Part shown: positions 40,727 through 50,932 of the stretch, piece after piece
Layout: each line of letters begins with the position of its first letter
Numbering within the stretch: position 1 is the first letter of the stretch
Assembly (NCBI RefSeq): GCF_000332975.1
Contig: NZ_BANR01000008.1
Span: 1-64,000 of the forward strand
Direction: 5' to 3'
DNA length: 64,000 bases
DNA from: Gordonia aichiensis NBRC 108223
Lineage (GTDB): Bacteria; Actinomycetota; Actinomycetes; Mycobacteriales; Mycobacteriaceae
Notes under the pieces: generated by a model
The model's input: only the letters and a program-made list of their open reading frames with translations
The model's database searches: none
What the model was told of the DNA's origin: nothing
Program-made: the position numbers and the translations under genes

Positions 40727-42394
40727 ATGGCGCATACCGACCCCGCACCCCATACGCGGCCGACAACGAGCGAGCGGCCGACTCCGAGCGAGCGGCCGAC
40801 ACCGAGCGAGCGGCCGACACCGACGCATCCACCGGCGATCCCGACAGTGCCGGTCACCGACGGCGCGGGACCATTCAGTGCGGTCCAACGCATCACGCTC
40901 GCGGTGGTCTGTGTGGCCACCGCGATGCTCATGCTCGACATCGCAGTGGTCAATACGGCGCTGCCGTCCATGGCACGCGAGTTCGGCGCGAGCATGAGTT
41001 CGCTGAAGTGGGTGATCGACGGATACACACTCGCGCTGGCGACCGTCGTGCTGAGTGCGGGCGCCTGGGCCGATCGCATCGGTCGACGACGCGTCTTCGT
41101 CGTCGGCGCCCTCGGGTTCACCGCAGCCTCGGTGCTGTGCACCGTCGCCCCGGACATCGCCACATTGAATGCCGCTCGGGTGGTGCAGGGATTGGGTGCT
41201 GCGTTGCTGTTCGCATCCTCGCTGGCGCTGCTGGCGCACGCATTCCCGGGTCGAGATCACAGGACCAGAGCGCTGGCCGCCTACGGTGCGACCATCGGTG
41301 CCTCGTTCGCCCTCGGACCGCTGCTCGGCGGCGTGCTGACCGACCAGATCTCCTGGCGGGCCATCTTCGTCATCAACATCCCGCTGGGAGTCGCGATGCT
41401 CTACGCGACCCGCTGGATCGAGGAATCGGCGAGCAGTAGTCCGCGGCGAGGTGACATCTGGGGTCAGTTCAGTGCGGTCGTTGCTCTCGGCGCGTTGACC
41501 TACGGATTCTTCGAGGCCAATGCGAGCGGCTGGTCGGACCCGGCCACCCTGACCGCCTTTGGTGTCGCGGTCGTCGCATTCGGCGTGTTCATAGCTGTGG
41601 AAAGTGTTGTCGCACAACCGATGCTGCCACTTCAGATGTTCGCCAACCCTGCATTCGCCGGTGCGCAGGTCGCGACGTTCGCGATCAGTGCGTCGATGTT
41701 CGCGGTGTTCGTGTACGTGACCATCTACCTGCAGGGTGTACTCGGTATGTCGCCCATCGCCGCGGGCCTGGTCTATCTGCCGGGAACGATGATCATGCTC
41801 GTGGTCGCAGGTCTGACAGACAAGGTGGTCGGCCGGGTACCCGCGTGGGTGCTGCTGTCGGCCGCACTTGTGGCGGTGGCCGCGGGATTGGCCTGGATGA
41901 CCATCGCGGGCGAGCACAGCAGTGGCTGGGTCATGGTGCCCGGTTTCCTCGTCTCATGCATCGGTGCAGGCGTGTTCAACCCGGTGATGAGCGGCGTCGT
42001 GCTGGCCGAGGCCGAATACGACGACGCCGGTCTGGCCGCCGGGGTCAACGACGTCTTCCGTCAGTCGGGGATCGCGCTCGGTGTGGCCGCGCTTGGCGCA
42101 GTGTTCCCGGCGGCATCGGTTCTGCACGGCGGTGATGCCGGTCCCTATGTCGACTCGCTGCATCGTGCGCTGTGGATCAGTGTAGCCATCGCACTGGCCG
42201 GGGCGGTCGTCGTTGTCATCGCGATGCGTCGCGCTCGCGCCAGCGCCGACCCGACCAGCACGGCGACTGTCTTTGGTTGTGAAGGCGGACCCCAGATCGT
42301 CAGCGACCATGCGGTGCAGACACAACGCGGAGTCCCTGTGCCGGTCGTAGACTCAGGATCGTCGGATTTCCGGCATACCGGGCCACACCAGTGA
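40727..42394 (+). CDS. MFS multidrug efflux transporter (DHA2/EmrB-QacA type)
   Basis: A 555-residue transporter with 14 predicted helices. Motif C-type and family segments include MLDIAVVNTALPSMAREFGASMSSLKWVIDGYTLALA, GAWADRIGRRRVFVVG and GPLLGGVLTDQISWRAIFVINIPLG, all typical of proton-driven 14-TM drug exporters. The first 40 residues contain three copies of a SERPTP unit from an 18-bp tandem repeat. Start chosen at ATG 40727. The large BTAD regulator begins 8 bp after its stop and is likely cotranscribed. Confidence 0.92.
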   Translation: MAHTDPAPHTRPTTSERPTPSERPTPSERPTPTHPPAIPTVPVTDGAGPFSAVQRITLAVVCVATAMLMLDIAVVNTALPSMAREFGASMSSLKWVIDGYTLALATVVLSAGAWADRIGRRRVFVVGALGFTAASVLCTVAPDIATLNAARVVQGLGAALLFASSLALLAHAFPGRDHRTRALAAYGATIGASFALGPLLGGVLTDQISWRAIFVINIPLGVAMLYATRWIEESASSSPRRGDIWGQFSAVVALGALTYGFFEANASGWSDPATLTAFGVAVVAFGVFIAVESVVAQPMLPLQMFANPAFAGAQVATFAISASMFAVFVYVTIYLQGVLGMSPIAAGLVYLPGTMIMLVVAGLTDKVVGRVPAWVLLSAALVAVAAGLAWMTIAGEHSSGWVMVPGFLVSCIGAGVFNPVMSGVVLAEAEYDDAGLAAGVNDVFRQSGIALGVAALGAVFPAASVLHGGDAGPYVDSLHRALWISVAIALAGAVVVVIAMRRARASADPTSTATVFGCEGGPQIVSDHAVQTQRGVPVPVVDSGSSDFRHTGPHQ

Positions 42395-42401
42395 GGAAGT
42401 G

Positions 42402-45400
42402 ATGCGGGAGTATCGGGTACTCGGTCCGCTCGAGGTCAGGCGTGATGGTGAGGTCGTCGACCTCGGGTCGCCCAAACAGCGGGCCGTACTCGCTGCCCTC
42501 GTGCTCGCACGCGGTGCGGTGGTGTCGGTCGACCGGTTGATCGATTCGGTGTGGGGTCCGCATCCACCGCCCGCCGCGATGACCAGCCTGCAGGCCTACA
42601 TCTCCAATCTGCGTCGTGCACTGCGCGGGGAGTCCGGCGAGTCCTCGCCCATCGAGCGGGTCAGCCCCGGATACCGGCTGAATGTCGCCGACGACGCCGT
42701 CGACCTCGTCGAGTATTCCGCGCTGTCGCGGGAGATCCGTGACCACGTCGACGCGGCTCGGTGGCAAGACGCACTGGACGCCTGCGAGCGTGCCCGCGGG
42801 CTGTGGCGCGGAGCGCTGTTGGCCGACATGGCGGACGAGAAGTGGGTGGGCCCGGATTCCGTTGCGGCAACCGAGACCCGCATCGCTGTGACAGAGGCGT
42901 ACATCACGACGCTGCTCGCCCACGGCGACACCGCGCAGGCGGCGACGGAGGCAGCAGCGCTGCGCGCGCTCGACCCGCTGCGTGATCGCGCAGCGTGGTT
43001 GCACATGGTGGCGCTCTACCGTGCCGGTCGTGGTGCCGATGCCCTCGCGACCTACACCGAGCACACCCGACGATTAGACGACGAACTCGGCCTGGACCCG
43101 GGTAACGAACTACGCGAGTTGCAGGGGGCCATACTCCGGCACGACCCGGTGATCGCGGCGTGGCCGCGCTCCCCGCACTGGTCGGGGGCCGGTCCGATAC
43201 TCTCGCCCGCTCGGGTTCCGGTTCCCGATCTCGACGTCGATCAACCTCCTGTCGACGCCCCGCAACCGACGTCCGGCGCCCTCGTCGGACGTGAGGCGCA
43301 GATGCGAACTCTGAGTGGACTTTTCGACGATGCCGCGGGGCCGGCGGTACGCTGGCTCGCGTTGTCCGGAGTCGCCGGAATCGGCAAGACGAGACTGGCC
43401 GAAGAGGCCGCGCGTGTCGCCACACGCATCGGCGACGACGTCGTCTGGGTCAGATGCCCGGACGCGCAGGGTGTTCCTGCATGGTGGCCGATGCGCCAGC
43501 TGTGTCGTGGCCTGGAGGCCGATGCCGAGGCCGTATTGTCGGTGCCGCCGGGAGTCGACGCCGACGCGGCGCGTTTCGCGGTATACGAGCGCCTGCAGGA
43601 ACTCATCGAAACACGCGCTGCCGCAGGACCGGTCACGATCATCGTCGACGATGCGCAATGGGCTGATCCGATGTCGATCGATTTGTTGGTGTACCTGACC
43701 TCATCGCTACAGCGTGTGCCCGTGCGAGTGATCATCACGATCCGCGAAGAGGAGACCGACTCGCGGATCGCTCGTCTGCGCGGCGCACTGGTGCGTGCCG
43801 GCGGTCGTGTCGTCGACGTTCCCGCACTGACACGTCAGGAGACGACGACGCTGGCACGGCAGACCTCCGACGGCGACCTGACGCCAACCGAGCTCGACGG
43901 GCTGTTCGAGCGCACCGGCGGTAACCCGTTGTTCGTCGCCGAGTACGCGCGACTTCCGGATGAGCAGCGCAGGGAGGTCATTCCGGCTGCGGTGCGGTCT
44001 GTGCTCGATCGCCGACTCGCCTCGCTCGACCCCGCTACCCGCGAGGTTCTCGGGCATGCGGCGGTCATTTCCGACGAGATCGACGTCGCGCTGCTGGCTT
44101 CGGTGATGGGGCGCGACGTCGACGAGATCGCCGACTGCATCGACGACGCCGTGGACGAACACATCGTGGTGACCGGGGGAGCCGACGGCCGTACGGTCTT
44201 CGCCCACGCGCTCCTTCGAGAGGAGGCGATGGAGGGTATCAAGACGTTGCGCCGGTGTCGGATTCATCTGCGTACAGCCGAAATCCTGGCAACGGCAACA
44301 ACTGCCGATTCCTCGGTACGACGCGCTGCTCATCTCCTGCGCGCCCTGCCGTTGGCCGAAGTCCCCGAGGTGATCGCAGCGTGTCGTCGAGTCGCCGAGG
44401 ACGCGACAGCACGGTGGGATTCGGTCAATGCCGCCTACTGGCTCGACGCCGGGCTGCGCACCTACGAGTCGCTGGGTTCTGATGCGATCGACGTGGCCGT
44501 GCGCGACGAACTGCTCGTCGACCTCCTCGATGCGCACCTGCGTGCGGGCAACGTCGCCACCGTGCTCGAGACCGTCGCAGAGCGCCTGACCGATGTCCTG
44601 CGGTCGGGGAGTGAGCAGACCGCAGGACGTCTCGCCGCAACGCTGATCCGTTCCGGAGGCGGGTGGCCCTGGGTCCCTCCCGGTGTCGAGTACGGCCCCC
44701 TGCAGGAGATCTTGGAGACGGTGAGTGAGTTCACCGACGGCGACGCCCCCAGTAGTGCTCGGGTGTTGGGCGCGTTGGCTGTCGGTTCCTGCTACAACCG
44801 CGACGCTGCGGTTCCCGCGATGCTGCTCGCCCGCGCGGAGGCGTGCGCGCAGCGACTCGGAGACCCAGAGGTGCTCGCCGACGTCATGCTCGCACGACTG
44901 ATCACCTACTCCGGTGTTGCCGAGCGGGCAGCCGAATCCGTCGCTCTGGGCAACGCCATCCGCGACATCGCGCACACGTCATCGGCTTTCGACGAGGTGA
45001 TCGTCGACTCGGTGCTGACGATGGCGACGATGACGCTCGGCGACCTCGACGCGACGCATCGTCACCTCCGTCGCGGCATCGTGGGCAGTGAGCGGATGCG
45101 TCTGCCGATCCTACGCGCACAGCTACGCTGGATGGAGGCCGCTGTCGCCGTGTGGCACGGTGAATTCGACCGGGCGCGAGAACATTTCGAGACTGCATTC
45201 GCCGTCCATCAGCAGACGCAACTCTACGTCGCGGGCAGTGGTGCGCTCGCGATGATGGCGATGGCCACACAGGAAGGGATGTTCGACGACTTCGTCGACG
45301 ACGTCCTCGGCATCGACCGTGACGACAGGCTGCAGTGGGTGCGCGCGATGGCATCCGGTGCATCCGGTAGTTCGGTTGCGACGCTGTTGGCTTCGGGCGT

Positions 45401-45884
45401 CGCGACCGTCGCAGGCGTTCACGGTGACGTCGAACTCTCCGTCACGATGGTCGACGCGTGGCTGGCCGATCGCGAGCCGATGATGTGGACGTCTCTCGCG
45501 CAGGCGGTCATCCTCGCGGGGGTCGTCACCGAACTCGAATTGACCGATCGCGCACAACAGTTCATCGACTACCTCGAACCGTTCGAGCACTGCATAGCGA
45601 CCGTAGGTCAGGTCGGCTGCATCGGACCGGTCGATCTCGCACTGGCCGAACTGTATTTCCTTCTCGGCCAAGATGATGCGGCCATCGAAGCCCTCGATCG
45701 CGCGCGCGAGCTGTCGGAGTCGGCGCGGAGTCTTCCGGGGGTGTTGCGGTGCCGGATGGCCGCGGCGTCGCGCGCGCCCGCGGGACCGCGACGCGACCGT
45801 GAACTCGCCGACATCGCGGCCTTGGCCACCGTGGCGAACATGACGGCACTGGCGTCGGCTGCCACCGCGGCGCGCACCCGCTGA
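42402..45884 (+). CDS. Large AfsR/SARP-like regulator: winged helix, BTAD and NTPase domains
   Basis: A 1160-residue regulator. An OmpR-like winged helix (about 1-95; GSPKQRAVLAALVLARGAVVSVDRLIDSVWG) and a BTAD domain (about 100-250) are followed by an AAA/STAND NTPase with Walker A GVAGIGKTRLAEE near residue 325 and Walker B VTIIVDDAQWAD near 415. The last 500 residues are helical, TPR-like repeats. Such proteins activate secondary-metabolite or transport genes on ligand or ATP binding. It lies between an efflux pump and an FAD oxidoreductase, its likely targets. GTG 42399 is an alternative start. Confidence 0.9.
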   Translation: MREYRVLGPLEVRRDGEVVDLGSPKQRAVLAALVLARGAVVSVDRLIDSVWGPHPPPAAMTSLQAYISNLRRALRGESGESSPIERVSPGYRLNVADDAVDLVEYSALSREIRDHVDAARWQDALDACERARGLWRGALLADMADEKWVGPDSVAATETRIAVTEAYITTLLAHGDTAQAATEAAALRALDPLRDRAAWLHMVALYRAGRGADALATYTEHTRRLDDELGLDPGNELRELQGAILRHDPVIAAWPRSPHWSGAGPILSPARVPVPDLDVDQPPVDAPQPTSGALVGREAQMRTLSGLFDDAAGPAVRWLALSGVAGIGKTRLAEEAARVATRIGDDVVWVRCPDAQGVPAWWPMRQLCRGLEADAEAVLSVPPGVDADAARFAVYERLQELIETRAAAGPVTIIVDDAQWADPMSIDLLVYLTSSLQRVPVRVIITIREEETDSRIARLRGALVRAGGRVVDVPALTRQETTTLARQTSDGDLTPTELDGLFERTGGNPLFVAEYARLPDEQRREVIPAAVRSVLDRRLASLDPATREVLGHAAVISDEIDVALLASVMGRDVDEIADCIDDAVDEHIVVTGGADGRTVFAHALLREEAMEGIKTLRRCRIHLRTAEILATATTADSSVRRAAHLLRALPLAEVPEVIAACRRVAEDATARWDSVNAAYWLDAGLRTYESLGSDAIDVAVRDELLVDLLDAHLRAGNVATVLETVAERLTDVLRSGSEQTAGRLAATLIRSGGGWPWVPPGVEYGPLQEILETVSEFTDGDAPSSARVLGALAVGSCYNRDAAVPAMLLARAEACAQRLGDPEVLADVMLARLITYSGVAERAAESVALGNAIRDIAHTSSAFDEVIVDSVLTMATMTLGDLDATHRHLRRGIVGSERMRLPILRAQLRWMEAAVAVWHGEFDRAREHFETAFAVHQQTQLYVAGSGALAMMAMATQEGMFDDFVDDVLGIDRDDRLQWVRAMASGASGSSVATLLASGVATVAGVHGDVELSVTMVDAWLADREPMMWTSLAQAVILAGVVTELELTDRAQQFIDYLEPFEHCIATVGQVGCIGPVDLALAELYFLLGQDDAAIEALDRARELSESARSLPGVLRCRMAAASRAPAGPRRDRELADIAALATVANMTALASAATAARTR

Positions 45885-46061
45885 CCCCCGACCAGCACCA
45901 GTCGATCGACTGACACCGCAGTGGCGTCGGCTCCAAGAAGACAGCAAGATCATCACAAGGGTGTGCGGACAAGGTGAGAACACGGCCCGACGGCACGACA
46001 CAGACCGGACGCAAAACCGGCCCGAGCCGCCACCAGTTCGCACACCTCGAGGAGCTTCGTG

Positions 46062-47432
46062 ATGACCCAGACCCCCATCGACCAGGCCGACATCGCCGAT
46101 CTGCGCGCCAGAATCCGCGGAGACGTTCTCCGCCCGAGCGAGGAGGGATACGCGACCGTTGGTTTCAATCCCGCGGTGTCGAGGCGCCCGTGGGCGGTCG
46201 TCGACGCCGCCGACGCTCACGACGTGGCCGCTGCGGTGTCCTTCGCGGCAGAGAACGCCATGACCGTCGCGGTTCACGCGACCGGGCACGGGGCGACGCC
46301 GGTCGACGGCACGTCGCTGCTGGTTCGAACCGCGGGCCTCGACACCTGTGATATCGATCCCGACACCCACACTGCACGGATCGGCGCGGGCATCCGGTGG
46401 CAGCGGGTCATCGACGCCGCCGCCCCGTTCGGGCTTGCGCCACTGTGTGGTTCTGCACCTGGTGTAGGGGTTGCCGGATTTCTTTCCGGCGGTGGTATCG
46501 GACCCCTCGTCCGCACGGTCGGGGTGTCGTCGGATTATGTGCGTGCTGTCGAGGTGGTCACCGGAGACGGACACCTCCGACGGGTCACCGCGGACGTGGA
46601 CCCAGACCTGTTCTGGGGTCTGCGCGGAGGAAAAGCGACGCTGGGCATCATCACCGAGGTGGAGGTGGAGTTGCTGCCGATCGCCCAGTTCTACGGTGGT
46701 GCAGTCTATTTCGACGGTGCGGACGCACCGGCTGTTCTTGCGCAATGGAAGCGCTGGTGCCAGGAGCTCCCGCGTGAGGCGTCGACGTCGGTCGCTTTCC
46801 TCCGACTGCCCGACATGCCGGGGATCCCGCCGATGCTTGCCGGAAAACTGACCGTGGCCGTGCGCTATGCCAGCGTCGCCGACGTCGACACCGCAGCGAC
46901 CACGTTCGCGCCGATGCGCGCTGTCGCGACGCCCATCCTGGACATGGTGGACACGATGCCGTACACCGCCGTCGGCATGATCCACGCCGACCCGACCGAC
47001 CCGCTGCCGACGCACGAGGACGGCATCTTGCTGTCGGACCTGACCGACGAGGCGGTGACCACATTGCTCCGCCACGTGGGGCCCGACGCCGCCTCGCCGC
47101 TGCTCGTCGTCGAACTCCGGCTACTCGGAGGTGCGTTCGCCGAGCAGCGCGGACCCGACAGCGCGGTCTGTCACCGCGATGCCGCCGTCAACCTGCACAT
47201 CGTCGGTGCCCTGGTCGACCCGATCGCCGACATCGTGCCCGAGCATGCGACGCGGCTCGTCGGCGAGATGTCGGCGTGGGCAACGGGCGGGCGGTTACCC
47301 AACTTCACCGCCAGCGCCGATCCGCAGATCGTTCGCTCCTGCTACGACGAGGAGACGACGGCCTGGCTGGCAGCGCTGGCCCGCCAGCACGACCCCTGCG
47401 GGGCGCTCGCGGTCGGTCAGGTGGTCCGCTGA
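46062..47432 (+). CDS. FAD-binding oxidoreductase (PCMH/BBE-like)
   Basis: A 456-residue flavoprotein of the vanillyl-alcohol-oxidase/berberine-bridge group. The FAD domain shows [53 protein letters not shown] and [23 protein letters not shown]; the C-terminus resembles the BBE segment with [10 protein letters not shown]. Enzymes of this type oxidise sugars, alkaloids or polyketide intermediates. GAGGAG lies 7 nt before ATG 46062. It follows the AfsR-like regulator by 177 bp and is convergent with nothing; iscS follows on the same strand. Confidence 0.9.
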   Translation: MTQTPIDQADIADLRARIRGDVLRPSEEGYATVGFNPAVSRRPWAVVDAADAHDVAAAVSFAAENAMTVAVHATGHGATPVDGTSLLVRTAGLDTCDIDPDTHTARIGAGIRWQRVIDAAAPFGLAPLCGSAPGVGVAGFLSGGGIGPLVRTVGVSSDYVRAVEVVTGDGHLRRVTADVDPDLFWGLRGGKATLGIITEVEVELLPIAQFYGGAVYFDGADAPAVLAQWKRWCQELPREASTSVAFLRLPDMPGIPPMLAGKLTVAVRYASVADVDTAATTFAPMRAVATPILDMVDTMPYTAVGMIHADPTDPLPTHEDGILLSDLTDEAVTTLLRHVGPDAASPLLVVELRLLGGAFAEQRGPDSAVCHRDAAVNLHIVGALVDPIADIVPEHATRLVGEMSAWATGGRLPNFTASADPQIVRSCYDEETTAWLAALARQHDPCGALAVGQVVR

Positions 47433-47526
47433 CACCGGCCCGGGAGCGAGCGCAGCTCGGTTGAGCGTCGAATTGCTTCGTCACGGAATTGGTCGCGGGT
47501 GCTCACGCGTTTATCCTGGGGTGCGT

Positions 47527-48735
47527 ATGTCCATGTCATCCCGCGCCCCGATCTACCTCGACAACGCCGCGACGACAGCTCTGCTGCCGGAGGCTCTCGA
47601 GGCGATGACCGCCTGCTATCTGCAGCCGGGTAATGCGTCGTCGCTACACGGCTCGGGTCGCCGCGCCCGGCGCCACCTCGAGGAAGCCCGCGAGACCGTC
47701 GCCGCGGCACTCGGAGCGCGTCCGTCGGAGGTGATCTTCACCAGCGGCGGAACCGAGGCCGACAACCTGGCCGTCAAGGGCATTTACCGAGCGCGGCGAC
47801 GAGACGACGCCGAGCGTCGACGAGTCCTGGTGTCGGCTGTGGAGCATCACGCGGTGCTCGATGCCGCGCAGTGGCTCGCCGACCACGACGGTGCGGAACT
47901 CGTGGTGATCCCGGTCGACGCCGACGGGACGGTCTCCGTGGCGCACATTCGCGCAGAACTCGAGCAGCACGCCGCGCAGACCGCGCTGATCTCGGTCATG
48001 TGGGCCAACAACGAAGTCGGAACGATCCAGCCGATCGACGAGATCGCGGCACTCGGCGCCGAGTTCGATGTTCCGGTCCACTCTGACGCGGTGCAGGCCG
48101 CCGGTCACGTACCGGTCGACTTCACCGGCAGCGGGCTCTCCGCGATGAGTATCGCGGGACACAAGTTCGGCGGACCGTACGGGTGCGGTGCGCTGCTTCT
48201 CGGACGTGACGTCGACTGTGTCCCGCTCCTTCACGGCGGCGGTCACGAGCGGGATCTGCGCTCGGGGACCCAGGACGTGCCCGGGATCGTCGGGATGGCC
48301 GCCGCGCTGCGCGCCTCGGTCGACACACTCGACGTGACCATGCCGCACGTCGCGGCGATGCGCGATCGACTGTTCGACGTCTTGCTGTCCATCGACGGTG
48401 CCGGCGCCAACGGGCCGCGCGATCATCGCCGGCTACCCGGCAACGTGCACGTTTCCTTCGCAGGCTGCGAAGGCGATTCGCTCCTGATGTTGCTCGACGC
48501 CAACGGTGTGGAGTGTTCGACGGGCTCGGCGTGTACCGCCGGAGTCGCGCAGGCCAGCCACGTGTTGCTGGCGATGGGGGTGAGTATGGCCGACGCTCGG
48601 GGATCGCTGCGCTTCTCGCTCGCCCATTCCACCACCGAGGCCGACATCGATGCGGTCGCGGAGATCATCGGCGAGGTCGTCGATCGTGCTCGCGTCGCCG
48701 GTCTGGTCTCCGCTCCTGCAGGGAGGGGGAACTGA
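47527..48735 (+). CDS. iscS: Cysteine desulfurase (IscS/NifS class)
   Basis: A 402-residue PLP enzyme that takes sulfur from cysteine as a persulfide for Fe-S clusters and tRNA thiolation. It opens [11 protein letters not shown], has [10 protein letters not shown] (cofactor-stacking His), the PLP lysine in [12 protein letters not shown], and the active-site cysteine in [11 protein letters not shown]. The start has a weak ribosome site; GTG 47521 and ATG 47533 are alternatives. Its stop overlaps the mnmA start by one base (TGATG), linking sulfur donor and tRNA acceptor enzyme. Confidence 0.96.
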   Translation: MSMSSRAPIYLDNAATTALLPEALEAMTACYLQPGNASSLHGSGRRARRHLEEARETVAAALGARPSEVIFTSGGTEADNLAVKGIYRARRRDDAERRRVLVSAVEHHAVLDAAQWLADHDGAELVVIPVDADGTVSVAHIRAELEQHAAQTALISVMWANNEVGTIQPIDEIAALGAEFDVPVHSDAVQAAGHVPVDFTGSGLSAMSIAGHKFGGPYGCGALLLGRDVDCVPLLHGGGHERDLRSGTQDVPGIVGMAAALRASVDTLDVTMPHVAAMRDRLFDVLLSIDGAGANGPRDHRRLPGNVHVSFAGCEGDSLLMLLDANGVECSTGSACTAGVAQASHVLLAMGVSMADARGSLRFSLAHSTTEADIDAVAEIIGEVVDRARVAGLVSAPAGRGN

Positions 48736-49877
48736 TGCGCGTACTGGCAGCCATGAGTGGCGGTGTCGATTCCGCGGTCGCAGCGGCGCGCGCCGTCGAT
48801 GCAGGCCATGAGGTGGTCGGGGTGCATCTTGCACTCTCGACGGCTCCGGGGGCTTTGCGCACCGGATCGCGTGGGTGTTGCTCACGGGAGGACGCCGACG
48901 ACGCGCGACGCGCCGCCGACGTGCTCGGTATACCGTTCTACATCTGGGATTTCGCGGACAAGTTCAAGGACGACGTCATCGACGAGTTCGTCGAGGCGTA
49001 CGCGGCCGGACAGACGCCGAACCCGTGCCTGACCTGTAACGAGAAGATCAAGTTCTCGGCGCTTGCAGAGAAGGCACTTGCGCTGGGATTCGACGCGCTC
49101 GCCACGGGCCACTATGCGCGTCTCGCCGACGGCGAACTGCGCCGCGCCGTCGATGACGACAAGGATCAGTCGTATGTGCTTGCGGTGCTCACCCGCGAGC
49201 AACTGTCGCGTGCGATGTTCCCGGTCGGTGACACCTCCAAGCCCCAGATCCGCGAGGAGGCCGCGCGTCGCGGCCTGTCCGTCGCCGCGAAACCCGACTC
49301 GCACGACATCTGCTTCATCCCCACCGGCGATACCCGAGCCTTCCTCGGCGCGCGTATCGGGGTGCGTCCCGGAGCAGTGGTCGACGCCGACTCGGGGGAG
49401 CGCCTCGCCGACCACGAGGGCGTCCACGGCTTCACCATCGGACAGCGCAAGGGACTCGGCATCGACGCACCCGCGGCCGACGGTCGCCCTCGCTACGTCA
49501 CAGACATCGACCCCGAGTCGGGCACCGTGACCGTCGGCTCTGCGGAGAATCTGCAGGTCTCCTCGATCAGCGCCACCAAGGCGGTGTGGACGTCCGGGCA
49601 GCAGCCGAGCGGTCCGCTCGAGTGTGTCGTGCAGGTGCGCGCACACGGGGGACTCGCGCAGGCGGTTGCGACCCCGACGACGCGCGACGGTCAGCCCGGT
49701 ATCGACATCGAACTACGCGAACCGCTGACCGGCGTCGCCCGTGGGCAGGCTGCGGTGCTCTATCTACCCGATGCCGAGCGGGGTGACCTCGTCGTCGGCT
49801 CGGGACGCATCGTGGGAACCTCGCATGTGCGCCGTGGCGATGAGGTCGCGGCGGGCGCACCGTCCGGCTCACACTGA
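48735..49877 (+). CDS. mnmA: tRNA-specific 2-thiouridylase MnmA (TrmU)
   Basis: A 380-residue enzyme that thiolates U34 of Lys, Glu and Gln tRNAs using ATP and a persulfide. The PP-loop is [13 protein letters not shown] at the N-terminus, the first catalytic cysteine is in [12 protein letters not shown], the second in SHDICFIP, and ATGHYAR and [11 protein letters not shown] are further signatures. A purine-rich GGGAGGGGG precedes the ATG, which overlaps the iscS stop. Length and order match actinobacterial trmU. Confidence 0.97.
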   Translation: MRVLAAMSGGVDSAVAAARAVDAGHEVVGVHLALSTAPGALRTGSRGCCSREDADDARRAADVLGIPFYIWDFADKFKDDVIDEFVEAYAAGQTPNPCLTCNEKIKFSALAEKALALGFDALATGHYARLADGELRRAVDDDKDQSYVLAVLTREQLSRAMFPVGDTSKPQIREEAARRGLSVAAKPDSHDICFIPTGDTRAFLGARIGVRPGAVVDADSGERLADHEGVHGFTIGQRKGLGIDAPAADGRPRYVTDIDPESGTVTVGSAENLQVSSISATKAVWTSGQQPSGPLECVVQVRAHGGLAQAVATPTTRDGQPGIDIELREPLTGVARGQAAVLYLPDAERGDLVVGSGRIVGTSHVRRGDEVAAGAPSGSH

Positions 49878-49891
49878 TCGCCGGTGAGACG

Positions 49892-50926
49892 ATGACCTCG
49901 CTGCCGACCGGCACCGGTACCGGCGTCGGCTCCATGCCGGGAACCGACGCCCGTGAAGCCGCCGCCGTCGTGAACGGAGAGCTCGATTTCACGCACCTCG
50001 CGGAGTTGCCCGCCCGCGGTATCGGTGCCGACATGGTCGGGCGGATGGGCACACTTCTCGTCGACCTGCCCATCGACGCCGGGCCGTGGGGTTACCGGCT
50101 GTCGGCGCGCCCGTCCGGAGTCACGCGTGCGGCGTCGGACTACCTGAGATTCGACCTCGATGCCATCGAGGAACTCTGGGACGCAGCAGGTTTCATCGGC
50201 ACCGGACGTCCGGTCAAGGTCGCGGTGTGCGGGCCGTTCACCTTCTCGGCATCGGTAGAGCTACCGAACGGGCACAAGGTGTTACGCGACACCGGGGCGT
50301 GGCGCGATGTCGTCGCGTCGACCGCCGAAGGCCTCAGCCAGCACGTTTCCGAGGTGAGCCGACGTCTTGGTGCGGACGTGACCGTGCAACTCGACGAACC
50401 GCTGATCGGTGCCGTCCTCGACGGCACCGTGACCCCGCTGACGCGGCTCGACCCGATCCGTGCGATCCCCCTGCCCGAGGTCGCGAACGCGCTGGGGAGC
50501 ATCGTCGAGCAGGTCGGTAGGCCTGCCATCGTGCACAACTGCGGAGCGCCGCGCTGGGATCTCATCGCAAGGTTGCGCGGAGTAGCCCATTCGGTCGTGC
50601 TCGACCGAGCGGTCGCGGATGGTCCGGATGCACTCGACACCGCGGCGCTCGACGGGATCGGCGATCTGATCGAGCGCGGCGATGTCCTCGTCGCAGGAGT
50701 GGTCTCGGCGCAACGGGAGGATCGGCGAGCCCGGGCGGAGACGGTCGCCACCGCATTGGCCGCGCTGACGGATCGGATCGGGTTGGCTCGAAAAGTATTG
50801 TCCGAGAACGTGATCGTCACGCCGACGTGCGCACTTGCCGGTGCGACGCCGACGTGGGCGCGCACAGCGCTCGGCGTGTGTGCACGCGCGGGCGAACTGC
50901 TCGCCGAGGATCCCGAAGCGCTCTGA
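49892..50926 (+). CDS. Cobalamin-independent methionine synthase-like protein (Rv3015c type)
   Basis: A 344-residue protein of the MetE C-terminal / UROD fold only; real MetE is more than twice as long. Zinc-ligand-like positions are seen in IVHNCGAPRW (HxC) and VTPTCALAGATP (second Cys), and VTVQLDEPLIGAVL matches the LDEP core. The N-terminus starts TGVGSMPGTDAREAA. Homologues lie between trmU and ligA in mycobacteria, as here. A methyl transfer role is possible; the substrates are unknown. Confidence 0.82.
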   Translation: MTSLPTGTGTGVGSMPGTDAREAAAVVNGELDFTHLAELPARGIGADMVGRMGTLLVDLPIDAGPWGYRLSARPSGVTRAASDYLRFDLDAIEELWDAAGFIGTGRPVKVAVCGPFTFSASVELPNGHKVLRDTGAWRDVVASTAEGLSQHVSEVSRRLGADVTVQLDEPLIGAVLDGTVTPLTRLDPIRAIPLPEVANALGSIVEQVGRPAIVHNCGAPRWDLIARLRGVAHSVVLDRAVADGPDALDTAALDGIGDLIERGDVLVAGVVSAQREDRRARAETVATALAALTDRIGLARKVLSENVIVTPTCALAGATPTWARTALGVCARAGELLAEDPEAL

Positions 50927-50932
50927 CGGCGA

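Noticed and set aside
45123-47075. 650-codon minus-strand frame spanning the AfsR-like and FAD oxidoreductase genes
   Set aside because: It crosses two real genes and an intergenic region, with shadow composition and no recognisable domain.
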